A stretch of DNA of 64,000 bases from Basidiobolus meristosporus CBS 931.73. Its lineage: Eukaryota; Basidiobolomycota; Basidiobolomycetes; Basidiobolales; Basidiobolaceae. Under the pieces are notes generated by a model, which was not told the origin of the DNA, searched no databases, and saw only the letters and a list, made by a program, of their open reading frames with translations. The stretch is taken from positions 1 to 64,000 of the forward strand of contig MCFE01000238.1 in NCBI GenBank assembly GCA_002104905.1. Direction: 5' to 3'. Positions 10,788 to 22,298 of the stretch are shown piece after piece (position 1 is the first letter of the stretch; each line of letters begins with the position of its first letter). A program made the translations under genes and the position numbers.

Positions 10788-10800
10788 GGGGCTCATAACC
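10788..10800 (-). promoter_or_regulatory. Primer-binding site, half-tRNA iMet type
   Basis: Directly inside the 5' LTR the element strand reads GGTTATGAGCCCC, the complement of the anticodon arm of initiator tRNA-Met (GGGCUCAUAACC). This matches the known scheme of Drosophila copia and yeast Ty5, which are primed by a cleaved half-tRNA and not by the tRNA 3' end. The same box occurs at 15,134-15,146 and 39,643-39,655. Confidence 0.8.
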
Positions 10801-11169
10801 TGTTGCAATTTAAGAAGTGATTTGGATATAAGGAACTTATCAAGAAATAGTGATAATAGTTGAACTGTTGTTTATTCATAAAGAAGCTCAGTATTTATAC
10901 CTTTGTAGAAGTAATACAGCTGCAACACTAAGTAGGGAGTGTTTCTCAATATTCAGGAGCATTCTGTAACAGTTTCAGGGTTAGTACATAATGTTTGGTA
11001 ATAGTGCTAATTTGATCCTGACTATAGGGGAATAATCATAAGATCATATATCTGGAGAAAGTGGCGAAGTTAAGGCCGTAAATGAGTCCTACAGTGACTA
11101 AGACTAGCCTAGAATTGTTAAGTAAATTTTTAGCTGCTGAATGATACCAATTAGTCCAATATTTCAACA
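10801..11169 (-). repeat. 5' LTR of Copia A1
   Basis: Pairs with 8,972-9,340. Differences are confined to about five bases (for example GAGTGTTTC against GAGGGTTTC, and TCCTACAGTG against TTATACAATG). Flanked on the right by the GCTTC target duplication. Confidence 0.9.
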
Positions 11170-11260
11170 GCTTCTGCCTACTAAAAGGTCTATCAATTCC
11201 TACTGGGAAGGTATCCCAATACTCCTGGTATGGAACCTGTTGCTAAACACCCCTCAGGAG

Positions 11261-11397
11261 CTTGTCTGTTATAGATATCTCTGGTGAGCACAAAGTTGAA
11301 TACTTTATGGGATACATAATAGTGCTCACTATTCATGGTGACCATCATACAAAGATAATACTAACAATATGGGGATACAATTGGGATAAAATTATCA
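11261..11397. other. Unassigned spacer between H0 and Copia A2
   Basis: A short AT-rich stretch without a reading frame or clear similarity to neighbouring elements. Confidence 0.4.
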
Positions 11398-11489
11398 TGA
11401 AGTAGTGATACTAGTTGAACTGTTGTTTATTCAAAGAGATTTTCTGTAATTACACCTTTGTGAAAGTAATACAACTGTAACACTACTTA

Positions 11490-12774
11490 TCCTTGTAAAT
11501 ACATGTTGGCTCATCTGAATAGAAAACTGAGTCCTTGAATAGTTTTTGTAGCTATATAGCCTCCTTAGTTGATTGACATGCAGCCATATATTCAGCTTCA
11601 GTTGTAGACAAGGCTACAGTTGGTTGTTTCTTGTAATTCCAAGTAGCAGCTGCACCAGCATAAAGAAACATATATCCTGTAATAGAGCATCTGTCAATCA
11701 GATCCCTACCCCAATCAAAATCACCATAACCGTCAATTTTTTGCCTATTAACTGCTCCAGAATATTCCGGTACCATACTTACAGAACTTTGTAAATATCT
11801 GATAATCCGCTTAACTGCTGCAATTTGATCTGATCAATAATTCTGCATGAATTTACTGACTATTCCATTATCTGGACATGTAGACACCATCAAGTACATT
11901 AGGCTACCATTCATTGATTGATGGGGTAAGCTATGGTCCATATATGAGCCGTTTTTGTATATAACTTACCAAGATTTGCTTAATTTCAGGTTATTGTCCA
12001 TAGGGGTAGCTGCGGGTTTGTAGTTTTCCATTTTGAAGTGTCTAAGAATGTTCCTGATATACTTAGACTGATTCAGCACAGCTTTCTTTGTGGGTACTCC
12101 AAATTTGACTTCAATTCCAAGAAAATAGCTCAATTTTCCAAGATCTTCCATCTCAAACTTGCTGAAAAGATCTGATTTTGTCTGTCAAACTGCCTCTTTG
12201 TCACTTGTAGCAATAATTAGGTTGTTCACATAAAGAACTAGGAAAATCACACCATTTTTGAGCTGTTTCACATATATACTATGATCTGCAGTGCTACAAG
12301 AGAACCTGATTTCCTCTAGATATGTGTCAATCTTGTAATACCATGCTCTAGGTGCCTGCTTAAGCCCATACAACAATTACCAAGTTTGCACATCTCATGG
12401 GGGTCTTGTGGATTGATAAAACCTTCTGGTTGCTCCATATATATAGATTCTTGTAAATCCCCATTTAGAAAAGCTGTTTTGACATCCATTTGGTGTAGAT
12501 CTAGACTGTGTACAGCTGCCAGGGCTAGAACTGTCTTAATGGAGTTTAACTTGGCAACCAGAGCATATATTTCCTTGAAGTCTAGTCCCCAGAGCTGGCA
12601 ATAGCCTTTAGCCACCAATCTAGCAATGTACCTATCAATGGCACCATTTGAGGTTATCTTGATCCTGTAGACCCATCTAAATCCTATTGGCTTTCTCCCA
12701 TTTGATAAATCTACCAGTTCCCACATTTTTGCCTTGTTCAGTGATGATTCTCCTCCTCCATAGCTTGATGCCAC
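11490..12774 (-). pseudogene. A2 reverse transcriptase and RNase H
   Basis: RT blocks in order from 12,774 downward: WELVDLSNGRKPIGFRWVYR, ARLVAKGY, MDVKTAFLNGDLQESIYMEQ, YGLKQAPRAWY and LVLYVNNLIIAT. The catalytic YVDD is YVNN, so two essential aspartates are lost. RNase H follows with FDWGRDLIDRCS and ALSTTEAEYMAAC. Frame breaks fall near 12,380, 12,180 and 11,960. Confidence 0.85.
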
Positions 12775-13956
12775 ATACTAGCATCTGGACTTTGCATTGC
12801 CGGTTCTAGATTCTGAGGTTTGGCACATAAGGCAAGATAAGCTTCTTCATGATCACTGGATGTCTGCCACCAGGATCCATGGTCATTTCTTATTCTGGTA
12901 GATCTCCTAACTGGGATAATCTGCTCTGATCTGGAACTGGTAGAGTTATCATCAGTATCTGGCTGAATTAGATATGTATCTTTTTCATTAGTGTTGATTT
13001 CATCATCAGGTAGCTGGCAAATGATTTCAATGGCTTTGTGATCTGAATTTTTCTTGTATACAACATCGCTGCTCTTGATCAGCTTCTGAATTTTGCCATC
13101 ATACACTCTATACCCTTTAGTATCTTCTCAATACCCAAGAAAGATCCCTTTCCTACTCTTTGGTTCCAGCTTTGAGCATTTTTATTCAGGGATGTGGTAA
13201 TAAACATCATTGCCAAAGATCTTGAGGTGATGGAGATCTGCTTTTTGCCTATATATGCTTCTAAGGGTGTGGCATCATGTAGCGCTGTTGTTGGACATCT
13301 ATTCTAGATGTAACATGATAGCAACAGATTCAGTCTAAAACTTGTAGTCCATTCCCTTGTCATGTAGCATGGATCTTCCCATCTCTTCTATTGCTCTATT
13401 GGCACATTCTGCTACTCCATTTGGCTGTGGAGTATCAAGAACTGTGGTCTGTTGAAGTATACCAGTAGATCAGTAGTATTTTGCTAACACCTTTGAACAG
13501 TATTCTCCTCTATTGTCACTTTGTAGTACCTGTACTATACACCCAGTTTGTGTTTTTGGCATGTTCTTGAAGTGCTTAAATGTCTCTAAAGCTTCATCCT
13601 TTGTTTGAAGGAAGTACACCCAGGTGTATCTTGTTTGTCATCAATAAACATCATAACGTATATCTTGGCTCCAAAGGACAGTGTTCTCATGGGGCCACAT
13701 ATGTCTAGGTGTTCAGTAGCCAATATCTTGGTGGTATTGATGTCTTCTGAGTTACTGAAACATTGCCTAGCTTGTATGCAATATGAATATCCTCAAACAG
13801 ATTTTTCACCAATTGGCTCATTTTCTGTTCCCCAATGTGTCCTAGCCTTCTATGCCACATCTCCAAGTTGATTCCATCAGTTTCAGCAATGTTGACATAC
13901 TCAGGTACAATGATCTTGCATTGTAGCTTGTATATAGTGTGATCTCTGATTCCCAA
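12738..13956 (-). pseudogene. A2 integrase region
   Basis: GAG-pre-integrase zinc domain at 13,705-13,956 (MWHRRLGHIGEQKMSQLV). Core fragments follow downstream, including QSDNRGEY, where the second catalytic Asp is kept but GGE reads RGE. The linker to RT at 12,738-13,106 is Asp/Ser-rich (TDDNSTSSRSEQIIPVRRST), as in other Copia Pol proteins. Confidence 0.75.
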
Positions 13957-13965
13957 AGCTAATTA

Positions 13966-15110
13966 TTATCCATTTTCACTCAATATTGAGCGGTTCATCT
14001 TAGTCAAAGCAAATTTTAGTCCCTGAGCAGTTGCTTTACTGACTGAGAGTAGGTTCTTAGCTATTCCAGGTACATAGTGTATGTAGGTCAGTCTTGCTGC
14101 TGTTGTCACTGAGATATTGCTCATATTTAGCTGTATAGACCCACTAGTGGTAACTTCCGGAGCAGAATTATTTCCCAGATAATCCTTTCTTACAGGAATA
14201 GTCTTTAAGTTGCTGAACCACTCCATTATAACACAGATATGTTGTGATGCTCAATAGTCAATATACCATTTGTTACTTTTGTTACTTGCATTCTCTTGTA
14301 TGGTTACAAATAAATGTTCATCAGCAGGTATATTGTTTGCATGCTCTAGTTTCTGCTTTTTGTCTGCTTGCTTCTTCTTGCATTCTCTTGCACAGTGTCC
14401 TGGCTTTTACAGTAGTTGCAGCAACCGGGTTTTCTTTGGTTTTGTTGCTTTCCCTTCTTTTCTGAGTGCCTTTCTGAACTGAATAAAGCATTATCTTCAA
14501 TTTTCTCTGCTTGATCATTATATCTGGGTTCTTCAAGGAAAAGTCTTCCTTTGATATAGACTAAAACCAAATTGTCTTCTATGCTTTCAAAAGAAAGTAT
14601 GAGTGGCTGATACTAGTCTGGTGGGCTGCAAAGCAGACAGAGTATCTTTTTTCCTCAACTACACCACCATTAGTACTGTAAAGTTCTTCTGCAAGTGTCT
14701 CCATTCTGGTAATGAGTTGTAGCATGTCATCATCTGGCTTTGTCCTCATGTTGAAGAAGTTTTGTTCTAAATCAAGCTTGCTTGATAGTGACTATGCTTT
14801 AAAGATCTTCTCTACAGATTCTCATGCTGCTTTGGCAGTATTTGTGGCATGGATTTGTCCAATGAAGGAATCTTGCACATTGATACTTATGGCATAAAAA
14901 GCCTTTCTCTCCTTCTCTTGCAACTTCTCCATTTCTTCTGCTGTTTGTTTGAGCTCAACTTCTTTTCCTGTGTCTATATTCCAAAGCTTCCTTTTCTCAA
15001 GGTGGATCTGCATCTTGATTCTCCAAAGTCTGTAGTCTGTAGATCTTTCCATCAAGCCTCTCCTTGACAGGGAAGATGCTTGTGTTGTTCTATTTGCTGG
15101 TAGAAGTCAT
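13966..15110 (-). pseudogene. A2 gag and protease
   Basis: Gag fragments match A1 gag closely (RLWRIKMQIHLEKRKLWNID; DSFIGQIHATNTAKAA; EKIEDNALFSSERH). A frameshift disrupts the CCHC knuckle near 14,400. The protease active site reads WYIDY-stop-ASQH (about 14,240), so DSGAS is destroyed. The C-terminal protease/pre-integrase linker is open at 13,966-14,226. At the position of the A1 gag stop this copy has CAA, supporting an originally continuous Gag-Pol frame. Confidence 0.8.
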
Positions 15111-15289
15111 CTTGGGAATAGATTAAGGCAATTAGGGCTCATAACCTGTTGCAATTTAAGAAGTGTTTTGGATATAAGGAACTTATCAAGAAAAAGTGAT
15201 AATAGTTGAACTGTTGTTTATTAATAAAGAAGCTCAGTACTTATACCCTTGTAGAAGTAATATAGCTGTAATACTGGGTAAGAAGGGTG

Positions 15290-16838
15290 TTGGGCAGTAG
15301 CTAATGAAATACAATTTTGATTATCCTTGTAAATACATGTTTATTCATCTGTGTTAAATTAGAATCTATGAATAGCTGCTGTAACCGTATAGCCTCCTAA
15401 GTTGCCTGACAAGCAGGCATATACCAAGCTTCAATTATAGATAGGGCTGCAATTGTTTGTTTCTTGCAGTTCCAAGTGTTATCTGCACTAGGATATAAAA
15501 GTACACCTGATAAAGGAATATGGCTACTGGAGCATATTTCTTCTCAAATACTAGTTCCTGGATCCAGGAATGGTATCTAGCCACCAATCTGGCTTTGTAC
15601 TATTTTGCCACCATTGGTTGCAACTTTGCGTATTTTTGTCAGCAATGTGATTGAAATATTACTACCAGAGATCCTGATGGGCTGGAGATTTGAGTTATTG
15701 CCTGTCTATGGTTCAAAGGGTGTAGTATCATGTGGTACTGTTGTTGTGCATCTGTTTTTCATGAATACCACAGCAGCAGCAGATTTCAGCTCAGAACTAG
15801 TAGTCCATTCCCTTTTATGTGGCATAAATCTTTCTAGCTCTACTTTGTTCTATTTGCACACTCAGACACTCCATTTCTATATAGGGTATGTGGTACAGGG
15901 GTCTGTTGAAGTATACAGGTTGATAAACAATATTTGCATACTCCTTTGAGCAGTATTCCCCTCCATTGTACTTTGAAGTACATTCATTCTACACCCATTG
16001 CATGTTTCTGCTATGTTTTTGAAGTGCGTACACTTCTCTAAAGCCTCATCTGTGGTCTTGAGGGAATGCACCTATGAATATCTTGTCTGGTCATCAATAA
16101 ATGCCATAAAGTATCACTTGGCTCCAAAGGACAGTTTTCTCACGGGCCCACATATGTACAAGTGCATAATAACTAATAATTTGGTGGTATAGTGACTCCT
16201 CAGCTTCCAAAACATTGCCTAGCTTGCTTGCCATATCAACATCCTTTATAGATGCCATACTTGATTGGATTTGAGTAGTTTAGGCCCAAAGCACAGACGT
16301 TTTTTGACAATTGGCTTTTTTTCTGTTTCCCAATTTGTCCTAGCCTCCTATACCATGGCTCCCAGCTAGACTCATCATTTTCAGCAATGCTGACATAATC
16401 AGATATAATGGTCTTGCACTATAACTTGCATATATTCAGATATCTGATTCCCAGAGTTGATTTTGTACATCTTCATTCAATAATGGGCTGCTCAGCATAG
16501 TAAAAGCAAAACTTAGTCCCTGAGTAGTAGCATTACTCAGTGAGAGTGGGATCTTAGCTTTCCAAGCACCTAAAGTTTGTCAGTCAGTATTGCTCTTGCT
16601 GCTCCTGAGATATTACTCATATTTAGCTGTGTAGACCTACTGGAGATAGCTTTCTGTACAGAGTTGTCTCTTGGATATGTGTTTTTTACAGAATTAATCT
16701 TGGAGTTGCTGCACCACTCCTTTATACTGCAAATATGCTGTGATGCTCCAGTCAGTATACCTGTATTCACTGATATTTTAACTGATCTTTGTTGAGCTTG
16801 CAGCAGCTCTGTATATACATTTAGCCAGATCAATTGCA
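15290..16838 (-). mobile_element. Copia fragment A3, rearranged
   Basis: A third family-A copy abuts the broken LTR of A2. In reverse it carries RNase H end sequence (15,300-15,540), a short RT piece (about 15,570), integrase (15,600-16,200, including the DEALEKCTHFKNI and VLQST stretch) and the pre-integrase/protease linker (16,300-16,830). Most of RT and all of gag and LTR are missing. It is strongly diverged with no usable frame. Confidence 0.65.
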
Positions 16839-16861
16839 GACTAGTAGTATTTCTTAATGCA

Positions 16862-17077
16862 GGTTGTGGCTGATGACTTGATTAAATGCATCATCATCAA
16901 CCACTTTTATGATACTTGAAATATCTATTTCTATTTGACAAGGATCAGGTGATTCATCTGCTGACTAATACTACTGATTTGATATATAACACTGATATAC
17001 CAATAGGCTAAGTATAAAACTAATTGATTTGATCAAAAACTGATCTAACTTAAGCATTTAAGTGGTTGATCACAACA
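16862..17077 (-). repeat. Truncated Gypsy LTR
   Basis: Reverse complement of the left about 215 bp of the LTR at 3,022-3,390. The LTR start (TGTTGTGATC on the minus strand) is at 17,077. The right part is missing at the junction with Copia A3. Confidence 0.75.
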
Positions 17078-17087
17078 ATGGTAACAT

Positions 17088-18775
17088 TATGTTGTTGAGT
17101 GTCAAACTGCTGGCTACCTGGAGAAGACCACTTTGATATAATGCTGTAAGAGAAGAGAAAAATGACCATGTGGCTACTGCAACGGGGCCCTCAGCTATGA
17201 CAAAATCAGATAGTTAAGGATGTATTACAAGAAGCATAGCCAATGCTTTGGCACATAATTCATATTTGGCCATTCATCAGTTGCAATTTAAGAAGAGATT
17301 GGGATATAAGGAACCTATCAAGAAATAGTGATAATTGCAGAACTTTTGTTTATTCATATAGTGGATCAGTATTTATAACTTTGTGGAAGAAATACAGCTG
17401 TAAGACTAAGTAAGGAGGGTGTCTTAGCACTCAGGAGCATTCTGTAACAATTTCAGGGCTAGTATATAATGTTTGGTAAAAAGTGTTAATTTGACCTTGA
17501 CTATAGGGGAATGATCATAGGATTATAGTTCTGAAGAAACTGGCAAAGTTGGGGCTGTAAAATGGTCTTACAGCAACCAAGATAGTCTAGACTTGCTATC
17601 TTGCTAGCCACTTGATACTTCTATAATGGCACCAGGCTGTACTTGCCACCTTGGGCAAACTAAGTCAGGCAAGTTTTTAATGCCTTTAGGCTCACCTGAG
17701 CCTTCTGAAATGGTACACAGAGTAATAGCCCAGAAGAAGAGGGCTCACTAATGGATTGTTAGCCTATTTCCCTAAGCAAAAGTGCCCTGTATGAGCCTGG
17801 CAAAATCCTAATAAGCAATAAGAAAACACTGGTGGAAAAAAATGCCAAGGATACTTTATGGAGCCAAGTGAGCCCAGGAATCCTTCTATTAGTAAATGAA
17901 GTGGTGTTGTGGCCAGAAGAGTGGTGTGTTTCCACTAATACTAATAGTGGGGGCTATGAGGATTTACTTGTATTCCTTGCCAAAATTATTTTGGATGCAA
18001 CTTATCATGTATATTGTACAAGTGGAAACTGTTGGGAGGCTGGCAATATACGACCTAGAGTCCATCCTGATACTGGCATCTGTTAACAGTTGCATGGTAT
18101 TCACATAAGAAAATGCCACCATTGCAAGGTGTCCAACTTGCCACAAATCCACCAACATTTAAGAAAAAAATTATTTACATTCCAGATATATTCCAATAAT
18201 ATCCTGTCTAAAGAAGCTCAAGCTGTCTAACAAATATGCAAAGTTATAGAGTACTGTTCTCAGTATGAATTAAGTGCAAATATTACAAACAACTACAAAA
18301 CAAGGGCTACTTTGAAGGTATGCATGACAATGCCTTTGCCTTTGCACTTAATGGTTTATCAAACAAGTATTCTACTAGCAAGTCCTGCTGGCCACTGATA
18401 CTTATCTATCTGAATGTGCTACCTGTTGTACAATCTGAGGGCAGAAACCTGATCGTGGTCTTACTGGTATCCAGGCCTTGATCACCATCCAGCCTGGAAA
18501 GCTATTTGTACCCATTGCTGGAAGAATTTTGTATGCTTTCCAGCAGGATACTATTACATTGCTGTCATATCAAACTGAATATTATTAGCTGCACAGGAGA
18601 TACCTCAAGCACTTATTATTATTTGCATTGGAGATACCACAGCCATCAACATGATGGCTGGCTTTTCTGGAGGTAAAGGATGGCGTTGCTGTGAAATGCT
18701 TAAGATTAAGGGGAATAACTCCATAACTCACACACACTTTCATTTTCTAAACATAACATTGAGAACATCAACTTC
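17088..18775 (+). mobile_element. CACTA/EnSpm Tnp2 copy C2, left part
   Basis: Aligns with 27,537-28,920 of copy C3. Readable pieces include EEWCVSTNTNSGGYEDLL (from about 17,900) and GDTTAINMMAGFSG (near 18,620), the latter matching the GDTPA block of Tnp2. A family-A Copia LTR interrupts it at about 17,279-17,596. At 18,776 it is cut by Harbinger DNA and resumes at 22,764. Many stops are present. Confidence 0.75.
17279..17596 (-). repeat. Solo or truncated Copia family-A LTR in C2
   Basis: Diverged copy of the 8,972-9,340 LTR in the same orientation, with the start changed to AGTTGCAATTT and the last about 30 bases lost. The flanks (CATATTTGGCCATTCATC and GCCACTTGAT) match adjacent CACTA sequence at 27,705-27,770, so it inserted into C2. 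Confidence 0.7.
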
Positions 18776-18839
18776 CCACATAGTGCCAGCCTGTTTATAG
18801 TGCCAGATTGATCTGACACTTTACTGCACTATCTGTCCC

Positions 18840-19560
18840 TCTAGTATCTACCATAACAACAGTGGTAGGATACAGTGACTGGTATAGTTACTCAATCTTA
18901 ATTATGTTGCTCAGAACAGTGCTTTTCAAGCATTATTTACTCTTCATTATTCTTCAGACACATCTCTGTTGGTGGACATCTGCTTGTATGGATATACTGT
19001 GCATTAATAAGTATCTTACCAATTCTATCTGTTCTGCTCCTTTCTCCTATTGATGACTTTCCTCTGTGTTTACCTACCTCTCTGCTGAATCTCTTTAGGT
19101 ATCCAAATGTATGCTCTACTCTCACTCTGAAATGATTAAGTAAAGTATTGTCAAGCTTCTGCTTCTTGCTACGCCCACCATTCCTTGGTTTCCTATAAGC
19201 TGTAATACATTCTAATTTCTGACAATCCTATCCTATGTAAGCCAAGTGTGCCATACATTTCTCCCCTCTATCAAGCTTTGGATGATTCTCTACCAAGAGT
19301 GCTTTGTCCTGCCTACTCCCAGCAAATGGCCCACTTAGGTCAAAAGTCTTTCATACCTTCTGCAAGGTGGTACTCCATTGCTGTCATCCGGGAATGAAAG
19401 CTTCTAGGACTTCTGTTGCCATGGATGGTGGGATAGAACCTTGTGGGGCAATAGTTAATGTAATAGCAGAGGTAGTAGTGGTGGACTGATGAAAAAAGAC
19501 CATTCAGATGAGCAAGTCATATTAAGATTGGTAGGTGATTGGGCTGTGGTGATTTGAACT
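18840..19560 (-). pseudogene. Harbinger transposase relic in H1
   Basis: In reverse it matches the H3 transposase. Visible on the minus strand is RVEHTFGYLKRFSREVGKHR, the C-terminal part with the catalytic Glu (VEH), near 19,125. Upstream lie decayed GSRHD-like and GWFHPTIH-like segments up to 19,560. No continuous frame. Confidence 0.65.
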
Positions 19561-19679
19561 AATCTGGCTCAATTAACTTTATTTATCTGATTTTCCATGC
19601 ATTATGATTAAATCTCCTTAAATTGTAATGTACCCCATCATTATGTTTCAAAAGTCATCTTAGGGTTAGGCTATGTGTG

Positions 19680-20163
19680 CTTCAGAGCAAAACCACCAGA
19701 ACTTGCCACACTGCTCATTTGGACATAAATCCATTGGAGCATGCCAAATCACATCAATAAGCAGCATTACATTGAACACAACCAAGGGTCGTGCCAGCTC
19801 ATCAAGTTGCACCTGCATGTGCTATTACACCTTACCATCAGTAAGTTACTTCTGTTCAACTGACTAATGATGACCTATATGAAGTGCCTCCACCACCAGA
19901 GCCTTTGGCAAGCAAAAGAATGTGTCACCATGTAGCACTGCAGGCTGGTTTGGTAGCATCCTCTGGAGTGTTTAAGCACAGCTAAGCTGCAATACTGCAC
20001 TCATCAACTAGGAGGCAAAATACTGACTACAAATACACAAGTAGCCAAGTTGATAGTCAACAAGGAAGTAGCTTAGGTGCGCAAAGTGAATCACTACCCA
20101 ATGCTTCAGTAGTAATCCCTGTGCAAAAAAAGCTAGAGGATGATGTGATTGCATTGAATTGCT
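19680..20163 (+). pseudogene. Harbinger companion gene D, 3' part (H1)
   Basis: Encodes a decayed match to the C-terminal half of gene D at 30,692-31,969, including PPEPLASKR and VALQAGLVASSGV. It then has TAA at the same codon as H3, and continues open as SSTRRQNTDYKYTSSQ to NCYYL-like residues. Upstream codons carry several stops. The N-terminal half of D is missing here and is found in H2. Confidence 0.6.
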
Positions 20164-20858
20164 AATATTTACCATGATCCAATCAGTTCATTTTTTTGTG
20201 ATTCAAATCAAGCCATTGCAAATCAGTGATCACAAAATTTTTGATATAAGTAATATCATGGTTGTCTCTCATTTGAGACAGAGCCCCTATTAATAGACAC
20301 CCTGCAGATACATACATCATCTGTAACACCAGTGCAGCCATTTGATCAGTTTTGCACCTATTCAATTGGTTGCGTGCTAGCTATGGCACCTTGTCCAATC
20401 ACTAAGATCAGGGATCTACTTGCGCAATGTGCAAAATGAGATATCTGATGGTAAATCAGGTAGCTTGTGTATTGGTCAAAGAGCAAACTGGGTGCTTACA
20501 GCTTCAGGATACTTTTTAACTGATTAACCACTGAGATACCATCCAATTGGAGTGATGGTAACCAAAATGGTGGGTATCACTGTAGTTTATAGTGTGATAC
20601 GCATTTTTTACATTTACATCAGAGAAACATATCCAAATACCAGATTTTACATTCCAAATAGCTGTATCTGATTGCACACATGATGCAAATATTACCAGTT
20701 GGTGCAATCATCCACACCAACCTCATTGTGTCAGATTGTGTCATGGTGTGTAAGATTGTACCACATGGTGTAAAAGCATCCAGGAGCAATCCTGCCTACT
20801 TGTAGCTGCAATATTGCACCCAATTGTTCCTAGACACCACAGATTGAACTACAAGCCC

Positions 20859-20883
20859 TGGCACAGTACAATGGAACAAGTGT
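20859..20883 (-). repeat. Harbinger terminal inverted repeat (H1 right end)
   Basis: On the minus strand it begins ACACTTGTTCCATTGTACTG and is identical over 25 bases to the left end of H3 at 29,982-30,006. It is followed by ATT, the same trinucleotide that flanks H3. Confidence 0.75.
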
Positions 20884-20989
20884 ATTATATGGAAAAATTA
20901 ACAATCATATTGGTTCTCATATGTATCTAATAGAGGACCAGGTTGATGCCAATATACTGATGAATAAGTATCCAAATATATCACTCTGG

Positions 20990-21700
20990 TTGCTACACCA
21001 AGTCTCAAATCATCTTTAGTACAACCCAGAAAAAACCCACCCCCCAGCCCACAAATCCGGTCTGGACCAGAGAAGTTGATGTTGGATCTGTCTGAGTTCC
21101 TGCCAAATGCCTTTAGTATGGTCCCAGTGTCTATGATGAACCTTCCTACAGATACTAGGGCCCTACTCATTAATCTAGCAGAACCAGATACATCACAAAG
21201 TTGATAGACATGGAAGAAGGTGAGTAGAAAGCTGTGGCATGAGTTCTACACCAAGATGCCAGCAGATGTATGTAAGAAGATATTTTAACAAGACAAGTAC
21301 TGAAATCAAGAATGAGCTAAAAGTGAGGGGATTTGATGAGGAAGCTGTGCAGGAACAATTTTGCATGCAATTTGCTCAGTACAGGCCTGACATGTCTGTT
21401 GGTGCTTCAACTTTGGGAACTAAAGATATTTTGAATGAGTTTTTGCCTCAAATGACTGATGTACTATGTGATATATTAGTAGAGCTAAGTGGCTTCCAAG
21501 AGCAATATATACAGGAGTCATCCAAGCAACAATTCCAAATTTTCAGACAGAGGATAAGTGAATATCTAGAGGAATCAGAAGGTGAGCTTCAAGAGGAAGA
21601 ATATGGACCACATGCAACAGCATCTAGACTGCACCAGCACACCTTGCTGAATACCTTACCATCCCTTGCAACTTCCATGCACCGGCCCAATCAATGCATT
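20990..21700 (+). pseudogene. Harbinger companion gene D, 5' part (H2)
   Basis: 21,239-21,690 is open and reads KNELKVRGFDEEAVQEQF, TLGTKDILNEFLPQMTDV, LVELSGFQEQYIQESS and ESEGELQEEEYGPHATASRL, matching H3 gene D over about 150 residues. The N-terminal 80 codons (20,990-21,240) carry stops. At about 21,690 it jumps to the 3' flank, so the C-terminal half is deleted, complementary to H1. Confidence 0.65.
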
Positions 21701-21930
21701 TTCTTTGTGATTCAAATTAGGCTATTGCAAATCAGTTATCACTAAACTCTTGATATAAGCCATATCAAGGTTGTCTCACATTTGAGACAGAGCCCCCATA
21801 ATAAACACCCTGCATATATATATATCATCTGCAACACTAGTGCAGCTATTTGATCTGATTTATACCTACACAATTGGTTTCATGCATGTTATGACACCTT
21901 GTCCAATCACTAAGATCAGGGATGTACTTG

Positions 21931-22298
21931 TGTTATGATCAGCGGCTTGAATGTTTAAGTTAGATCAGTTTTTAGTCAAATCAATTAGTATATGTTTAGG
22001 TTATCAGTATATCAGTATTATCTATGAAATCAGTAGCATTAGTCAGCAAATGAATCAGCAGATCCTTATCAGACAGAAATAGATATATTAAGTAGGATCT
22101 TATTAGGTGATGATTATGCAATCAAATGAGTCATCAGCCACAACCTACATTAGGAAATACAATTAGTGAGCAATTGATCCGGCAAAATATATATAAGGAG
22201 CTGCTGGAACCTCAATAAAAATCAGTTCAAGTTTTAGTGAATACAATACTAGCTAAACTCCCTATTCCTCTACAACTCTTATACCAAGACTTGTAACA
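21931..22298 (+). repeat. Solo Gypsy LTR inside Harbinger H2
   Basis: 368 bp from TGTTATGATC to TTGTAACA, the same family as 3,022-3,390. Flanked by CTTG on both sides (21,927-21,930; 22,299-22,302). The uninterrupted site is preserved in H1 (20,411-20,430) and in H3 (reverse, about 30,435-30,455), proving insertion after Harbinger had amplified. Confidence 0.9.

Larger units (their letters stand above)
8972..11169 (-). mobile_element. Ty1/Copia element A1, internally deleted, with target duplication
   Basis: It is bounded by two 369-bp LTRs (8,972-9,340 and 10,801-11,169) that differ at about five positions by eye, and by a perfect 5-bp duplication GCTTC (8,967-8,971; 11,170-11,174). The internal region carries a full gag, the protease active site and the RNase H tail. 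All of integrase and RT is missing, with the junction near 9,845 between the KDYSRKKG and ANRQNFEGY blocks. LTR similarity and an almost intact gag suggest a comparatively recent, non-autonomous insertion. Confidence 0.9.
8640..11260 (-). mobile_element. Harbinger relic H0, split by Copia A1
   Basis: 8,650-8,971 and 11,170-11,255 together align, in reverse, with the transposase region 32,650-33,080 of Harbinger H3 (for example the CACTGGATCACTCTCTACCC and ACTGGGAAGGTATCCCAATA segments). The two parts join cleanly when the Copia element 8,972-11,169 and one copy of its GCTTC duplication are removed. H0 is therefore the empty-site reference for A1 and is older than it. No frame survives. Confidence 0.65.
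11398..15290 (-). mobile_element. Ty1/Copia element A2, near full length but decayed
   Basis: On the minus strand it has a truncated 5' LTR (15,147-15,290), a half-tRNA primer site (15,134-15,146), gag, protease, integrase, RT, RNase H and a short 3' LTR piece (11,398-11,487). The order PR-IN-RT-RH is diagnostic of Ty1/Copia. It shares sequence and LTR family with A1 and supplies the domains that A1 lost. Frames are broken by many stops and indels. Neither end retains a complete LTR, so no target duplication can be read. Confidence 0.85.

Noticed and set aside
14244-14482. Two hydrophobic plus-strand ORFs of 70-73 codons
   Set aside because: Antisense shadows of the A2 gag/protease region; the Leu/Cys-rich look comes from reading the opposite strand.
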